Shown in pieces: positions 1-6,436 of a DNA stretch of 10,766 bases. A program made the translations under genes and the position numbers. The stretch is taken from NCBI GenBank assembly GCA_945949385.1, contig CAMFEL010000066.1, forward strand, positions 1 to 10,766, read 5' to 3'. The first letter of the stretch is position 1, and each line of letters begins with the position of its first letter. Source of the stretch: an uncultured Clostridia bacterium (GTDB taxonomy: Bacteria > Bacillota > Clostridia > Oscillospirales > CAG-272). Below the pieces are notes generated by a model that saw only the letters and a list, made by a program, of their open reading frames with translations, had not been told where the DNA came from and did not search any database.

Positions 1-13
1 TTCTAAGCGGAGC

Positions 14-257
14 GCGAGGCAGAGCCTCGCATATACCCACCGGGGCGCGGGGCGGCGCCCCGTATATATCCCGCGGGGCGCGGGGCAGAGCCTCGCATAT
101 ACCCACCGGGGTACGGGGCAGAGCCTCGCTTATACCCACCGGGGCGTGGGGCGGAGCCTCGCATATACCCACCGGGGTACGGGGCAGAGCCTCGCTTATA
201 CCCACCGGGGCGTGGGGCGGAGCCCCGCTTGTGGCCGAGGTACGGGGCAGAGCCCCG
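14..257. repeat. Tandem array of eight GC-rich hairpins, 33-bp period
   Basis: Each unit is a 17-bp near-palindrome (7-bp arms around a 3-base loop, AGA, GGA or GGC) plus a 16-bp spacer close to ATATACCCACCGGGGC. Hairpins begin at 14, 47, 80, 113, 146, 179 and 212, exactly 33 bp apart. The eighth (core 243-257) follows a shortened, diverged 13-bp spacer. Arms vary between GGGGC/GCCCC and GAGGC/GCCTC. The array starts 16 bp beyond the spoIIIAH stop and its left end at 14 appears real, since bases 1-13 do not match the spacer. Because 33 is divisible by three, frames stay open through it on both strands. A minus-strand frame (269-3) would encode an Arg-Gly-Ser-Ala-Pro repeat peptide, but it starts with GTG, has no ribosome binding site and is probably not translated. 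No T-tract follows the hairpins, so a simple intrinsic terminator is not supported. Function unknown. Confidence 0.9.
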
Positions 258-273
258 AATTGATCTCACATTG

Positions 274-870
274 CTACTTTGACTCGATTATCTGCAGGTT
301 ATCGGGGTGGATTCCCGCCTGCTGCCACACTATTTCAGAGATCTGGGCGACTTCGTTTTCCATAAGTCCGTCCGTTTTGATAAGCACGCTTGCCGTATCT
401 CCGTTGACCACAGCAACGCACTGCTCGTAGCCTTTGGCGTTTATCAGGCTTTCAATGTTTGCTTCGCTTTCAATGTCCTTTGCTATCTGGGAAAGCTCGT
501 TCATTGCCTCGGTCTTCATGGATTCAACCGCAGTGCTGCTTTCGGCAAGCCCGGTCAGCACCTCTACCGCCTCGTCCCTTGCCTGGCGGCGTGACAGGGT
601 CATCTGCGCAAAGGCGTCCTCAGTTTTGCCGCTCTCGCCCTCTTCTGCCTCCTTACCGGCAATGGTGGCGGAAACATCGCTGAGGTCAAGCTTTACATCA
701 AGACCGTCCGATTTTTTCTGCAAGCTCTCGGCTTTCGGTACGATTATGAAATTAAGCACCACGGCAAGACCCAGTATAAGTACCGCGCAGACTGCTATTA
801 CCGCCTTTTTGTTCAGTTTTGCAAACACGGCGCTTCCCTTTTTCCACATTTCTTTCAGCTTTTCCTTCAT
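274..870 (-). CDS. spoIIIAH: Stage III sporulation protein AH (SpoIIIAH)
   Basis: 198 aa, near the roughly 218 aa of the B. subtilis protein. In the known family, SpoIIIAH is anchored in the mother-cell engulfing membrane. Its extracellular domain resembles the ring-forming YscJ/FliF domain and binds forespore SpoIIQ across the intermembrane space. Here a basic cytoplasmic N-terminus (residues 1-22) precedes one transmembrane helix (about 23-44), a charged linker, and a C-terminal domain (about 85-198). That domain begins with the family-like stretch MTLSRRQARDEAVEVL and contains VAVVNGDTASVLIKT. The ATG at 870 lies 10 nt after a GAAAGGG stretch. It is the last gene of the operon, 87 nt after spoIIIAG, the longest gap between genes of the operon apart from that before spoIIIAC. 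Identity rests on position as the eighth gene plus domain layout. Confidence 0.95.
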   Translation of the reverse strand: MKEKLKEMWKKGSAVFAKLNKKAVIAVCAVLILGLAVVLNFIIVPKAESLQKKSDGLDVKLDLSDVSATIAGKEAEEGESGKTEDAFAQMTLSRRQARDEAVEVLTGLAESSTAVESMKTEAMNELSQIAKDIESEANIESLINAKGYEQCVAVVNGDTASVLIKTDGLMENEVAQISEIVWQQAGIHPDNLQIIESK

Positions 871-927
871 ACTCTCACAGCCCTTTCCTGAAACGCTGAC
901 GCGTTGAAATTGTCAGTATATCCTATT

Positions 928-942
928 CGGGGATAAGCCCCG
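928..942 (-). other. Small hairpin between spoIIIAG and spoIIIAH
   Basis: A perfect 5-bp GC stem (CGGGG/CCCCG) with a 5-base loop lies in the 87-nt gap. No T-run follows on the minus strand, so it is not an intrinsic terminator. It could affect processing or stability of the operon mRNA and the relative output of spoIIIAH, but that is inference. Confidence 0.35.
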
Positions 943-957
943 TTATGACTCAATTTC

Positions 958-1440
958 TTAATAACTGACCATTATTTTGGAGCTTGATATGCCAAGCGCC
1001 GCCGCCACAAGCTCGGTAATTTCCTTTTTGACCGATATATCGGATGCTCCGGAGGATACTATTGCCACGCCCCGTACCTTGGGATATATGCGGCTGACGG
1101 GAAGTCCGTCCTCGCCCTCGCTTCCCGACAGCACAAGATAATCCACGGCGCTCTGCCCGTCCGATGTGCGCGTGTTCTGCGCGTATACATACTCGTCGCT
1201 GCAATCAAGAGTCACAAGAACACTGACCTCTCCCGCGCCCGAAACGCGGGAAACAAGCTCCGATATTTTTTCTTCAAGCCGCTCGCTGTAATACTCCACC
1301 GACGCATCCGGCTCCTCCTTTTCCGTATTATTTTCTTTTCCGGAAAAGGCAAAGCGCCCCGCTATCAGCAGAGCCGCTCCCAAAACCGCCGCCAAAATCA
1401 GAAACCACTTGCTTTTTATAATGTTTTTACCCATATTCAT
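958..1440 (-). CDS. spoIIIAG: Stage III sporulation protein AG (SpoIIIAG)
   Basis: 160 aa, shorter than the roughly 229 aa of B. subtilis SpoIIIAG. The family forms a large oligomeric ring in the mother-cell membrane facing the forespore, part of the SpoIIIA-SpoIIQ complex. Visible here are a short basic N-terminus, one transmembrane helix (about 12-32), an acidic linker (about 34-47) and a domain of about 110 residues containing VLVTLDCSDEYVYAQN and a conserved-looking YPKVRGVAIVSSGA near the C-terminus. The reduced length fits a shorter insertion inside the ring-building domain, though this needs an alignment. It starts 17 nt after the spoIIIAF stop. ATG at 1440 follows GGGG by 5 nt. A second ATG two codons later (1434) is a possible alternative. 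Confidence 0.93.
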   Translation of the reverse strand: MNMGKNIIKSKWFLILAAVLGAALLIAGRFAFSGKENNTEKEEPDASVEYYSERLEEKISELVSRVSGAGEVSVLVTLDCSDEYVYAQNTRTSDGQSAVDYLVLSGSEGEDGLPVSRIYPKVRGVAIVSSGASDISVKKEITELVAAALGISSSKIMVSY

Positions 1441-1457
1441 TGCTACCCCGCAGTCCG

Positions 1458-1907
1458 TCAGCCGCCGGAGTCGCTGACTTCTGTTTCTATACCTAAAATC
1501 TCGCCAAGCCTTTCCTCTGCTTCTTTGTCGGAAAGAAGATACCCGTCTACCTTTACGTCGATTTTCGACACTTCTCCTGCTGAGACTGTCACTTCAACGC
1601 TTATTTTATCTTTTGATAAGCCGTACATGGCGGACATTGACTCCGCCGCACAGCGGGCGTAGTACTGCGCAAGCGCAGCATCGCTCTCCGACGATCGCTC
1701 CGTATTTTCCCCTGCCCCGCTTTCCTCACGGGAGAAAAGTCCGCCGAGCTCCTCTGCCTTTACCAAAGGAGACAGCACCGTAAGGGACAGAGCAAGAGCG
1801 CCTATGAACGCAACAAACTTTTCAATACCCTGAGAGCGCGGTGCCGCCGCGCATATAAGTGCGACAAAAAGGGACACACACACCGCAGAGTATATGTACG
1901 CCGACAT
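1458..1907 (-). CDS. spoIIIAF: Stage III sporulation protein AF (SpoIIIAF)
   Basis: 149 aa from the ATG at 1907, which shares one base with the spoIIIAE stop (TGATG), a typical translational-coupling arrangement. The frame extends upstream to 2000, but that part is the out-of-frame shadow of the spoIIIAE 3' end. Two membrane helices occupy about residues 2-20 and 28-48. A polar, acidic linker follows, then a soluble C-terminal domain with ISVEVTVSAGEVSKIDVKVDG, matching the alternating pattern of ring-building domains in this operon. B. subtilis SpoIIIAF is about 206 aa, so this is a short version. Its role within the channel is less well understood than those of AG and AH. Identification rests on gene order and topology. 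Confidence 0.92.
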   Translation of the reverse strand: MSAYIYSAVCVSLFVALICAAAPRSQGIEKFVAFIGALALSLTVLSPLVKAEELGGLFSREESGAGENTERSSESDAALAQYYARCAAESMSAMYGLSKDKISVEVTVSAGEVSKIDVKVDGYLLSDKEAEERLGEILGIETEVSDSGG

Positions 1908-3040
1908 CAGCCCATTGCCGCGGGCGTGCGGCAGAAAATTCCCAAAGCGACGATATACATAGCAGCCCCTGCGGCGCATATGCCTATCATAAGTGTGCAT
2001 ACGCTGCCCGCCTCGCTGAGCAGATCCTTTTCCCTGTCGCTGCCCAGCATACCCGCTGCGGCAGAAGCTAGGGACAGGGATATTCTGTTGGTTATCGCCG
2101 CCGCAAAGGGGAAAATAAACATTATTATTATAACGATAATGCCCGTGACACCGCAGGTCTGCCTTATGACTTTAAGGCTCTGGGATATGACGGAAAAGGA
2201 CTCCGACACGCTGCCGCCCACAATTGGTACATAGCTTCCCACGGCGTATCTTATGGTACGCTGTGCAAAGCTGTCGGCGATCTGTGCCGTCTCCACCTGA
2301 AGCACCAGAACAAAGCTCATAAGCGCCATAACCGCAAGCAAAGCACCCGTTACAACCGTGCGCAGGGTCTTTGACATAAATGATATGCCGCCGTTTTTCG
2401 TCACGGCAGAGCAGACGGCAAGGAGCCAGCACACAAAGGCTCCGGGATAAAGCACTTTCGAAAACAGGGTCTCGCAAAAGCTTATCATCATATTTACTCC
2501 GGAGGAGGCCACGGCGGCGGAGGTTATATTGCCCGAGGCGATATACATGGCCTCCATGGCGGGGACTACGGCAAGCATGGTGTCCGACATTGTTTCAAGC
2601 AGCCCTCTCACCGTTTCAAACACGCTTTTCTGTATCTCCCATACAGCAAGGGCGGCGCAGAGAGAGCCGCAGACGGAAAAGGCGGGCTCTGTTTCCGTTG
2701 TCACCGTTTTTGAAAACATATTGAAGGCGCCCGACAGTATGACTATCCCCATAAGCATGGAAAAGGTTTTCAACGCCGGCAGAACTGCTTCACCGAAGGC
2801 GTCTGCCGCAAGGTCAATAAAATAGCCTGCGTCGTAGCCGCTAATGTCTTTTTCCGTAAGCCGGGAGCGCGCCGAATCCGGCAGCTTTTCAAGAAAGCGC
2901 TCATATTCGTCATCGTCGGGCAATTCCGACAGCTCTGAGGGATCAAAGGAATATACTTCTCCGGCGGCACAAGGTACGCAGAAAATGACAGCCAGCAGGC
3001 AAAGCAGCAGGAAAAGCTGCGCGATTTTTGATTTTCTCAT
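1907..3040 (-). CDS. spoIIIAE: Stage III sporulation protein AE (SpoIIIAE)
   Basis: 377 aa, against about 399 in B. subtilis. The start at 3040 is chosen because it opens directly on a signal peptide (about residues 1-26: basic start, a long Leu-rich core, then CAAG). The open frame reaches 3418, but the extra part is a shadow of spoIIIAD. After an acidic extracellular segment (about 27-90) come several hydrophobic helices, including LMGIVILSGAFNMF and GIIVIIIMFIFPFAAAI, consistent with a polytopic membrane protein. In the family SpoIIIAE is the largest membrane component and a candidate for the actual conduit of the mother cell-forespore channel. It begins 8 nt after the spoIIIAD stop with only a weak GGGG ribosome binding site, so coupling to upstream translation is likely. 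Confidence 0.95.
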   Translation of the reverse strand: MRKSKIAQLFLLLCLLAVIFCVPCAAGEVYSFDPSELSELPDDDEYERFLEKLPDSARSRLTEKDISGYDAGYFIDLAADAFGEAVLPALKTFSMLMGIVILSGAFNMFSKTVTTETEPAFSVCGSLCAALAVWEIQKSVFETVRGLLETMSDTMLAVVPAMEAMYIASGNITSAAVASSGVNMMISFCETLFSKVLYPGAFVCWLLAVCSAVTKNGGISFMSKTLRTVVTGALLAVMALMSFVLVLQVETAQIADSFAQRTIRYAVGSYVPIVGGSVSESFSVISQSLKVIRQTCGVTGIIVIIIMFIFPFAAAITNRISLSLASAAAGMLGSDREKDLLSEAGSVCTLMIGICAAGAAMYIVALGIFCRTPAAMG

Positions 3041-3048
3041 TTTTTGAT

Positions 3049-3438
3049 TTACCCCAAAATTTCCGAAGCGATGCCCAGAAGCTTTGATACCATGGGCAGA
3101 GCCAGAAGCAGCAATTCTGCCCTGCCGCCCAAACTTACGGCGTAGGCAAGTCCGCCCTCGCCGCAGCTTTTGCACACCTCTGTCGCCGCTCCCGTCACAT
3201 ATGCTATGCCCAAAGCCTTTGTCAGCGTTACGGCATAATCGGCAAAGCCGCCGCCCTCCGACAGTTTGTTCATCGTCTCGGTAAAGCCGGAAAGCTGTGA
3301 AGATGCACAGTACACAAGCGCCGTGACAATCGCAAGAGAGACACAGACCGCGGCAACGGCACGGTGCCTGTCCCGAAGCAAAAGTGCCGCCGCAAGGGCG
3401 CAGAATACCACGCCGCATATTCTCATAACCGTATCCAT
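3049..3438 (-). CDS. spoIIIAD: Stage III sporulation protein AD (SpoIIIAD)
   Basis: 129 aa, close to the 133 aa of B. subtilis SpoIIIAD. It is a small integral membrane protein with hydrophobic helices at about residues 4-21 and 27-46 and further hydrophobic stretches toward the C-terminus. The C-terminal half contains GIAYVTGAATEVCKSCGEGG and a hydrophobic segment AELLLLALPMVSKLL. The ATG at 3438 directly abuts the spoIIIAC stop (TAAATG) and there is no strong ribosome binding site, indicating coupled translation. SpoIIIAC and SpoIIIAD are related small membrane proteins of the SpoIIIA complex; their exact contribution is not known. Confidence 0.93.
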   Translation of the reverse strand: MDTVMRICGVVFCALAAALLLRDRHRAVAAVCVSLAIVTALVYCASSQLSGFTETMNKLSEGGGFADYAVTLTKALGIAYVTGAATEVCKSCGEGGLAYAVSLGGRAELLLLALPMVSKLLGIASEILG

Positions 3439-3633
3439 TTACAGCCCGAAAACGGAGCGCACCGTGTCAAAAAGCTCGGAAAGCTGACCAACCAGCATCA
3501 TAAGCACCGCCACTACCCCCGCAACCGTAACAAGCATTGCCTGCTCGTCCCGTCCCGTTTTCTGAAGCACCTGTGCCGCCACCGCTACCGTAACTCCTAC
3601 GCCCACGGTCTTTAAGAGCAGCGATATATCCAT
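3439..3633 (-). CDS. spoIIIAC: Stage III sporulation protein AC (SpoIIIAC)
   Basis: 64 aa from the ATG at 3633, matching the roughly 68 aa of B. subtilis SpoIIIAC. An upstream in-frame start at 3690 would add 19 mostly basic residues that do not belong to the family, and it falls within an inverted repeat. The chosen ATG follows AAAGG by 10 nt. The protein is two membrane helices (about 5-22 and 34-52) joined by a short polar loop containing GRDEQAM, with a C-terminal tail ending RSVFGL. It is the first of the tightly packed AC-AD-AE-AF run and lies 104 nt after spoIIIAB, the largest gap in the operon. Confidence 0.92.
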   Translation of the reverse strand: MDISLLLKTVGVGVTVAVAAQVLQKTGRDEQAMLVTVAGVVAVLMMLVGQLSELFDTVRSVFGL

Positions 3634-3664
3634 AGATCTATGACCTTTCCTTTCCTTGCCGTTC

Positions 3665-3691
3665 CTTGCGCCGCACCCCGTTTTGCGCAAG
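3665..3691 (-). other. Inverted repeat between spoIIIAB and spoIIIAC
   Basis: CTTGCGC (3665-3671) and GCGCAAG (3685-3691) form a perfect 7-bp stem with a 13-nt loop inside the 104-nt gap before spoIIIAC. No T-tract follows on the minus strand. It may be an mRNA processing or stability element, or coincidental. Confidence 0.3.
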
Positions 3692-3737
3692 TGTGTCCGA
3701 AAGCTTTTTACCGCCTTTCTTTCAGACTTTCATCCCA

Positions 3738-4214
3738 TTATATCAGCAGTATGACCGCGCTCGCCGCGGCAAGCACCGGCAGCAGGCGGTACAGCTTCAG
3801 TTTTTCTCCCATAGCCTGCTCCTGCCCGGCGGCGCTTTGCTCAAGAGAGGAGGCGGTATAGGTGCACAGTGCAAGCTGCGATTCCTCATATCCCCCGCCC
3901 AATCTGTCTGCAAAGGAAATAAAAGTTCTCGCATCTTTTTCCGTAAGAGAGGCGCTTAAAGTTTTTGCCGCCGCCAAGGCTCCGCTCTCACGGAGCACCG
4001 GCAGAAAGCCGCATTCTTCAAGGCACTTGTCCGAATATGCGGCAAAGATCACATCAAGGGGATCCCTGAAGGAGCCTATGCGCTCCCCGGTGTACCTTAC
4101 AAATGCGCCCAGCGCCGCTGTTATCTCGCACCGCTTTCGCAAAGCGGCGCAGCGCTCTCTGCCCCACAGCACCGCGCACAGTATGAGAATAACGCCGCCT
4201 GCAATTTTGATCAC
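3738..4214 (-). CDS. spoIIIAB: Stage III sporulation protein AB (SpoIIIAB)
   Basis: 158 aa with a GTG start (4214-4212) overlapping the spoIIIAA stop by 4 nt (GTGA). B. subtilis SpoIIIAB is about 171 aa. Hydrophobic helices lie at each end (about 3-18 and 143-158), with a long helical middle region between them. This is the expected topology for a family noted for similarity to the type II secretion protein GspF. The region contains LGAFVRYTGERIGSFRDPL and LGGGYEESQLALC. In the family AB is the proposed membrane partner of the ATPase SpoIIIAA. The only GGAG near the start is buried in a small inverted repeat (4214-4230), so translation probably depends on ribosomes finishing spoIIIAA. Confidence 0.93.
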   Translation of the reverse strand: MIKIAGGVILILCAVLWGRERCAALRKRCEITAALGAFVRYTGERIGSFRDPLDVIFAAYSDKCLEECGFLPVLRESGALAAAKTLSASLTEKDARTFISFADRLGGGYEESQLALCTYTASSLEQSAAGQEQAMGEKLKLYRLLPVLAAASAVILLI

Positions 4215-5125
4215 GGAGCTATACGCTCCGTTTCTCTTATCCCGCTTGTCCCGAGCTCTGTCACATCAAACACGAAGGCTCCGTCCTTCGGTGAAAGTCC
4301 CACGGCACAGCTGAAAGCGCCGCTGTTAATAAGTTCTTTCATATAGTCCCTCATACAAAGCTCTTCAAGACTTGAAGCATGGGCGCTGATGACGCAGGGC
4401 ACCCCGGCGCCGAAGCTTTCCTCAACCGCGGCGGCGTCTGCGGCACAGCCGATTTCGTCACACACTATAAGCTGCGGCGACAGAGTGCGCACCGCCGTCT
4501 CCATACCCTTTGCACGGGGATAACCCTCAAGCGCATCGATCGTCAGATCTCCGCCCAAGGCCCCGCATATTTCAAAACGTGTATCTATGACGGCGATGCG
4601 CAGGCTGTACGGCTTTGCCGCAAGTCTGGCGCAGATCTCCCGAAGCGCCGTGGTTTTTCCCTCTCCCGGAGGAGAATATATGATCATCCCCCGAAAATCC
4701 CTGTCCGCTATTATGCGGCAAAGTCCGTCGGCTGCCCCCGGAAAGCGGTGAGGTATTCTTATGACAACAGAGGTAATGTCTGTAACCGATATTATTTTAC
4801 CGCCCTCCGTCACCGCCCTGCCGCATACTCCCGCACGCAGTCCCGCAGGGGTACATATGTACCCCTCTTTTATAGTCTCGCTGTGGCAGTACAGAGAATT
4901 TCCGCACAAAGCCCGCAGTACGGACAGCATTTCATCCGGTGTACACCCCGCGGCGCACTGTATATTCTTTCTGCCTACCGTAATAAATACGGGGCAGTCG
5001 GTGCGCAGCCGTATTTCTCCTACCGTGCCGTGATACAGCGCCGCCGCTTTTCGCACGCATTCCGCAATACGGACAGGCAGAAATGACAGCGCATATTCTT
5101 CCGAGTAATTCTTTTTCTGTGTCAT
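4211..5125 (-). CDS. spoIIIAA: Stage III sporulation protein AA, secretion-type ATPase (SpoIIIAA)
   Basis: 304 aa, the usual length (about 307 in B. subtilis). The family is a cytoplasmic RecA-type ATPase related to secretion motor ATPases and powers the SpoIIIA channel from the mother cell. The N-terminal domain (about 1-125) carries the EIRLR motif at 37-41. Walker A is SPPGEGKTT at 151-159, with Ser where the family usually has Gly. The region IAVIDTRFEI (177-186) sits where the family typically has a DER motif. LSPQLIVCDEIG (215-226) holds Walker B, followed by ISAHASSLEEL. The ATG at 5125 has a good ribosome binding site, GAGGAG, 6 nt upstream. First gene of the spoIIIA cluster, 76 nt after the ATPase gene; I find no clear sigma-E promoter in that gap. 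Confidence 0.95.
   Translation of the reverse strand: MTQKKNYSEEYALSFLPVRIAECVRKAAALYHGTVGEIRLRTDCPVFITVGRKNIQCAAGCTPDEMLSVLRALCGNSLYCHSETIKEGYICTPAGLRAGVCGRAVTEGGKIISVTDITSVVIRIPHRFPGAADGLCRIIADRDFRGMIIYSPPGEGKTTALREICARLAAKPYSLRIAVIDTRFEICGALGGDLTIDALEGYPRAKGMETAVRTLSPQLIVCDEIGCAADAAAVEESFGAGVPCVISAHASSLEELCMRDYMKELINSGAFSCAVGLSPKDGAFVFDVTELGTSGIRETERIAP
4214..4230 (-). promoter_or_regulatory. Hairpin over the spoIIIAB start region
   Basis: On the minus strand CGGAGC-GTATA-GCTCCG forms a 6-bp stem whose last base is the G of the GTG start codon. The GGAG that could serve as ribosome binding site is in the 5' arm. The element lies within the last codons of spoIIIAA, so translating ribosomes would open it. 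This is the layout of translational coupling; function not demonstrated. Confidence 0.45.
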
Positions 5126-5201
5126 GCCTTTCTCCTCGTCTTTCGTCTTTCACAGTAAATATACTCGGACAAGGCTGAAAGTAGACCGACCGCAGAAAGC
5201 T

Positions 5202-6290
5202 TTATTTATCGAAATATGAGACTATCTTTCGGCTCAGCCTCTCGCTCATGGAATCAAGGGAAGCAAAGTCCATAGAGCTTTTATATATCTCCTCAAGGGC
5301 AAAATGCTCCCGCCCGGCTGCTTCAAGATTTTCAAGGGCTGCGTCAAGCATGGTGCCGAAGCATTTTTTGGTAAATCTTCTTCTTTGCCGAGTGTCTGAC
5401 AGCCGCACGCTGTCGGCAAAACGGTGCATATTGATGTTTTTGCAGGCTTCTCTGTCCGTTTCCATTACGGTAACGGCAAGAGAGGCGGCAGGTACAAACA
5501 GTTCCGCAGTACCGCCCGTGGGTGCCTCGGACGCTATGACCCCGTAGCCTCTGTCCGTGATCTCACGCCGCAGAGTGTCCATAAATACGGGAGCAAGACC
5601 GGCGCAATCCTCTACCGTCACAAGCTTTGACGCCATATCAAAGGTGTCCAGCCGCACCGCCCCGCACATAGTTATCCCCAGCGTTCTGCGCTCCGTACAG
5701 GAGCCCTCCTCCGACAGTGCGGGAAGCTGTGCCGCAAGTCTGTGCGCGCACGCCTCCATTTTATCAAACAGCAGTATCTCCCGCGCCAGCTCCTGCTGCA
5801 TTTCATATATCTCGCCCGCCGCTCTGAGAAAACGGTACGCCGTCTCAAAGCAGTATTTCTTATGTCTGACGGCACGGCTTATTTCGTCGCGCCGTCCCTC
5901 AAGATATGCGCTGTCCCAATAGTCACCGCAGTTCACTATTTCACCGCACGCCCCCGCATATACCGGGTCAACGGTATGGGGCGCCGTGCCGTCCATTATA
6001 CCTATGCGCACTCCGTCCTTTTCTATTACTGCGCCGTCGAGAGAGTCCGGGTCGGAGCCGCACAAAAGTCGGGTACACCGGGCACCCGCACTCTCCGCAG
6101 CAGAGGCGGCTTTGCGTATCAGCGTACTTTTGCCCGTACCTGAGCCGCCTTTTATTATGTATACTTTTTTGAATTCGTCCTCCGAAAGCAGCCGTCTGTG
6201 GTCAGACACAAATCCCCGTGAGGTGTTTGCACCCACAAAAAATGCTCTTCCCGCGTTTTCAGTCCTGAAGCGCTTCGCAAATGTTTCCAT
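5202..6290 (-). CDS. P-loop ATPase of unknown function, PRK06851-like
   Basis: 362 aa from the ATG at 6290. Upstream in-frame codons to 6452 are rejected because the segment is low in recognisable features and the chosen start opens on the family-like FFVGANTSRGF (17-27). A purine-rich AAAGGCGGGG precedes it. Walker A is GGSGTGKST (48-56). LLCGSDPDSLDGAVI (75-89) and GIMDGTAPHTVDP (97-109) follow, patterns I associate with the PRK06851 family of spore-former ATPases. The C-terminal half (from about 223) has a similar strand-loop-helix order but no P-loop. A helical segment rich in Glu and Arg lies at about 130-190. Substrate and role are unknown. The gene ends 76 nt before spoIIIAA on the same strand and may be co-transcribed, suggesting a sporulation link by position only. 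Confidence 0.82.
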   Translation of the reverse strand: METFAKRFRTENAGRAFFVGANTSRGFVSDHRRLLSEDEFKKVYIIKGGSGTGKSTLIRKAASAAESAGARCTRLLCGSDPDSLDGAVIEKDGVRIGIMDGTAPHTVDPVYAGACGEIVNCGDYWDSAYLEGRRDEISRAVRHKKYCFETAYRFLRAAGEIYEMQQELAREILLFDKMEACAHRLAAQLPALSEEGSCTERRTLGITMCGAVRLDTFDMASKLVTVEDCAGLAPVFMDTLRREITDRGYGVIASEAPTGGTAELFVPAASLAVTVMETDREACKNINMHRFADSVRLSDTRQRRRFTKKCFGTMLDAALENLEAAGREHFALEEIYKSSMDFASLDSMSERLSRKIVSYFDK

Positions 6291-6314
6291 ATCGCCCCGC
6301 CTTTCTTTTTTAGC

Positions 6315-6322
6315 AGTATATG
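6315..6322 (-). promoter_or_regulatory. Possible sigma-E/sigma-K -10 element before the ATPase gene
   Basis: CATATACT on the minus strand fits the CATAnAnT -10 pattern of mother-cell sigma factors. It would put a transcript start shortly before the ribosome binding site of the ATPase gene. I do not see a good matching -35 about 14 bp upstream, so this is tentative. Confidence 0.3.
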
Positions 6323-6394
6323 CCGCACAGAAAAAATTGCTACGGCGTCTTTCACGGTGCGCAAAGCATGGCACCCGCCGCATTTTGCCGGAAA

Positions 6395-6401
6395 TGTCGG
6401 A
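6395..6401 (+). promoter_or_regulatory. Possible distal Spo0A box
   Basis: TGTCGGA matches the Spo0A box TGTCGAA at 6 of 7 bases and lies about 80 bp before the predicted spoIIGA start site, roughly where the distal sites of the B. subtilis spoIIG promoter lie. A 7-mer match alone is weak. Confidence 0.3.
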
Positions 6402-6436
6402 TGATGTCTCACAGGTTTTTTGTAAAGTGTCCATCA

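Noticed and set aside
14..257. CRISPR array
   Set aside because: The spacers between the palindromes are themselves near-identical repeats, and there are no cas genes.
3..269. Minus-strand frame encoding an RGSAP-repeat peptide of 88 residues
   Set aside because: It starts with GTG four bases after the spoIIIAH stop without a ribosome binding site, and it is open only because the 33-bp hairpin repeat is divisible by three; a plus-strand frame also stays open through 146-257.
3041..3418. N-terminal extension of SpoIIIAE upstream of 3040
   Set aside because: It is the out-of-frame overlap with spoIIIAD, and the signal peptide begins exactly at the ATG at 3040.
4379..5086. Plus-strand 235-residue frame opposite spoIIIAA
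   Set aside because: It is a long shadow of a GC-rich gene, with no family motif and a clear real gene on the other strand.
5126..5201. Sigma-E promoter directly before spoIIIAA
   Set aside because: A -35-like GTATATT is visible on the minus strand, but no CATA-type -10 occurs at the right distance.
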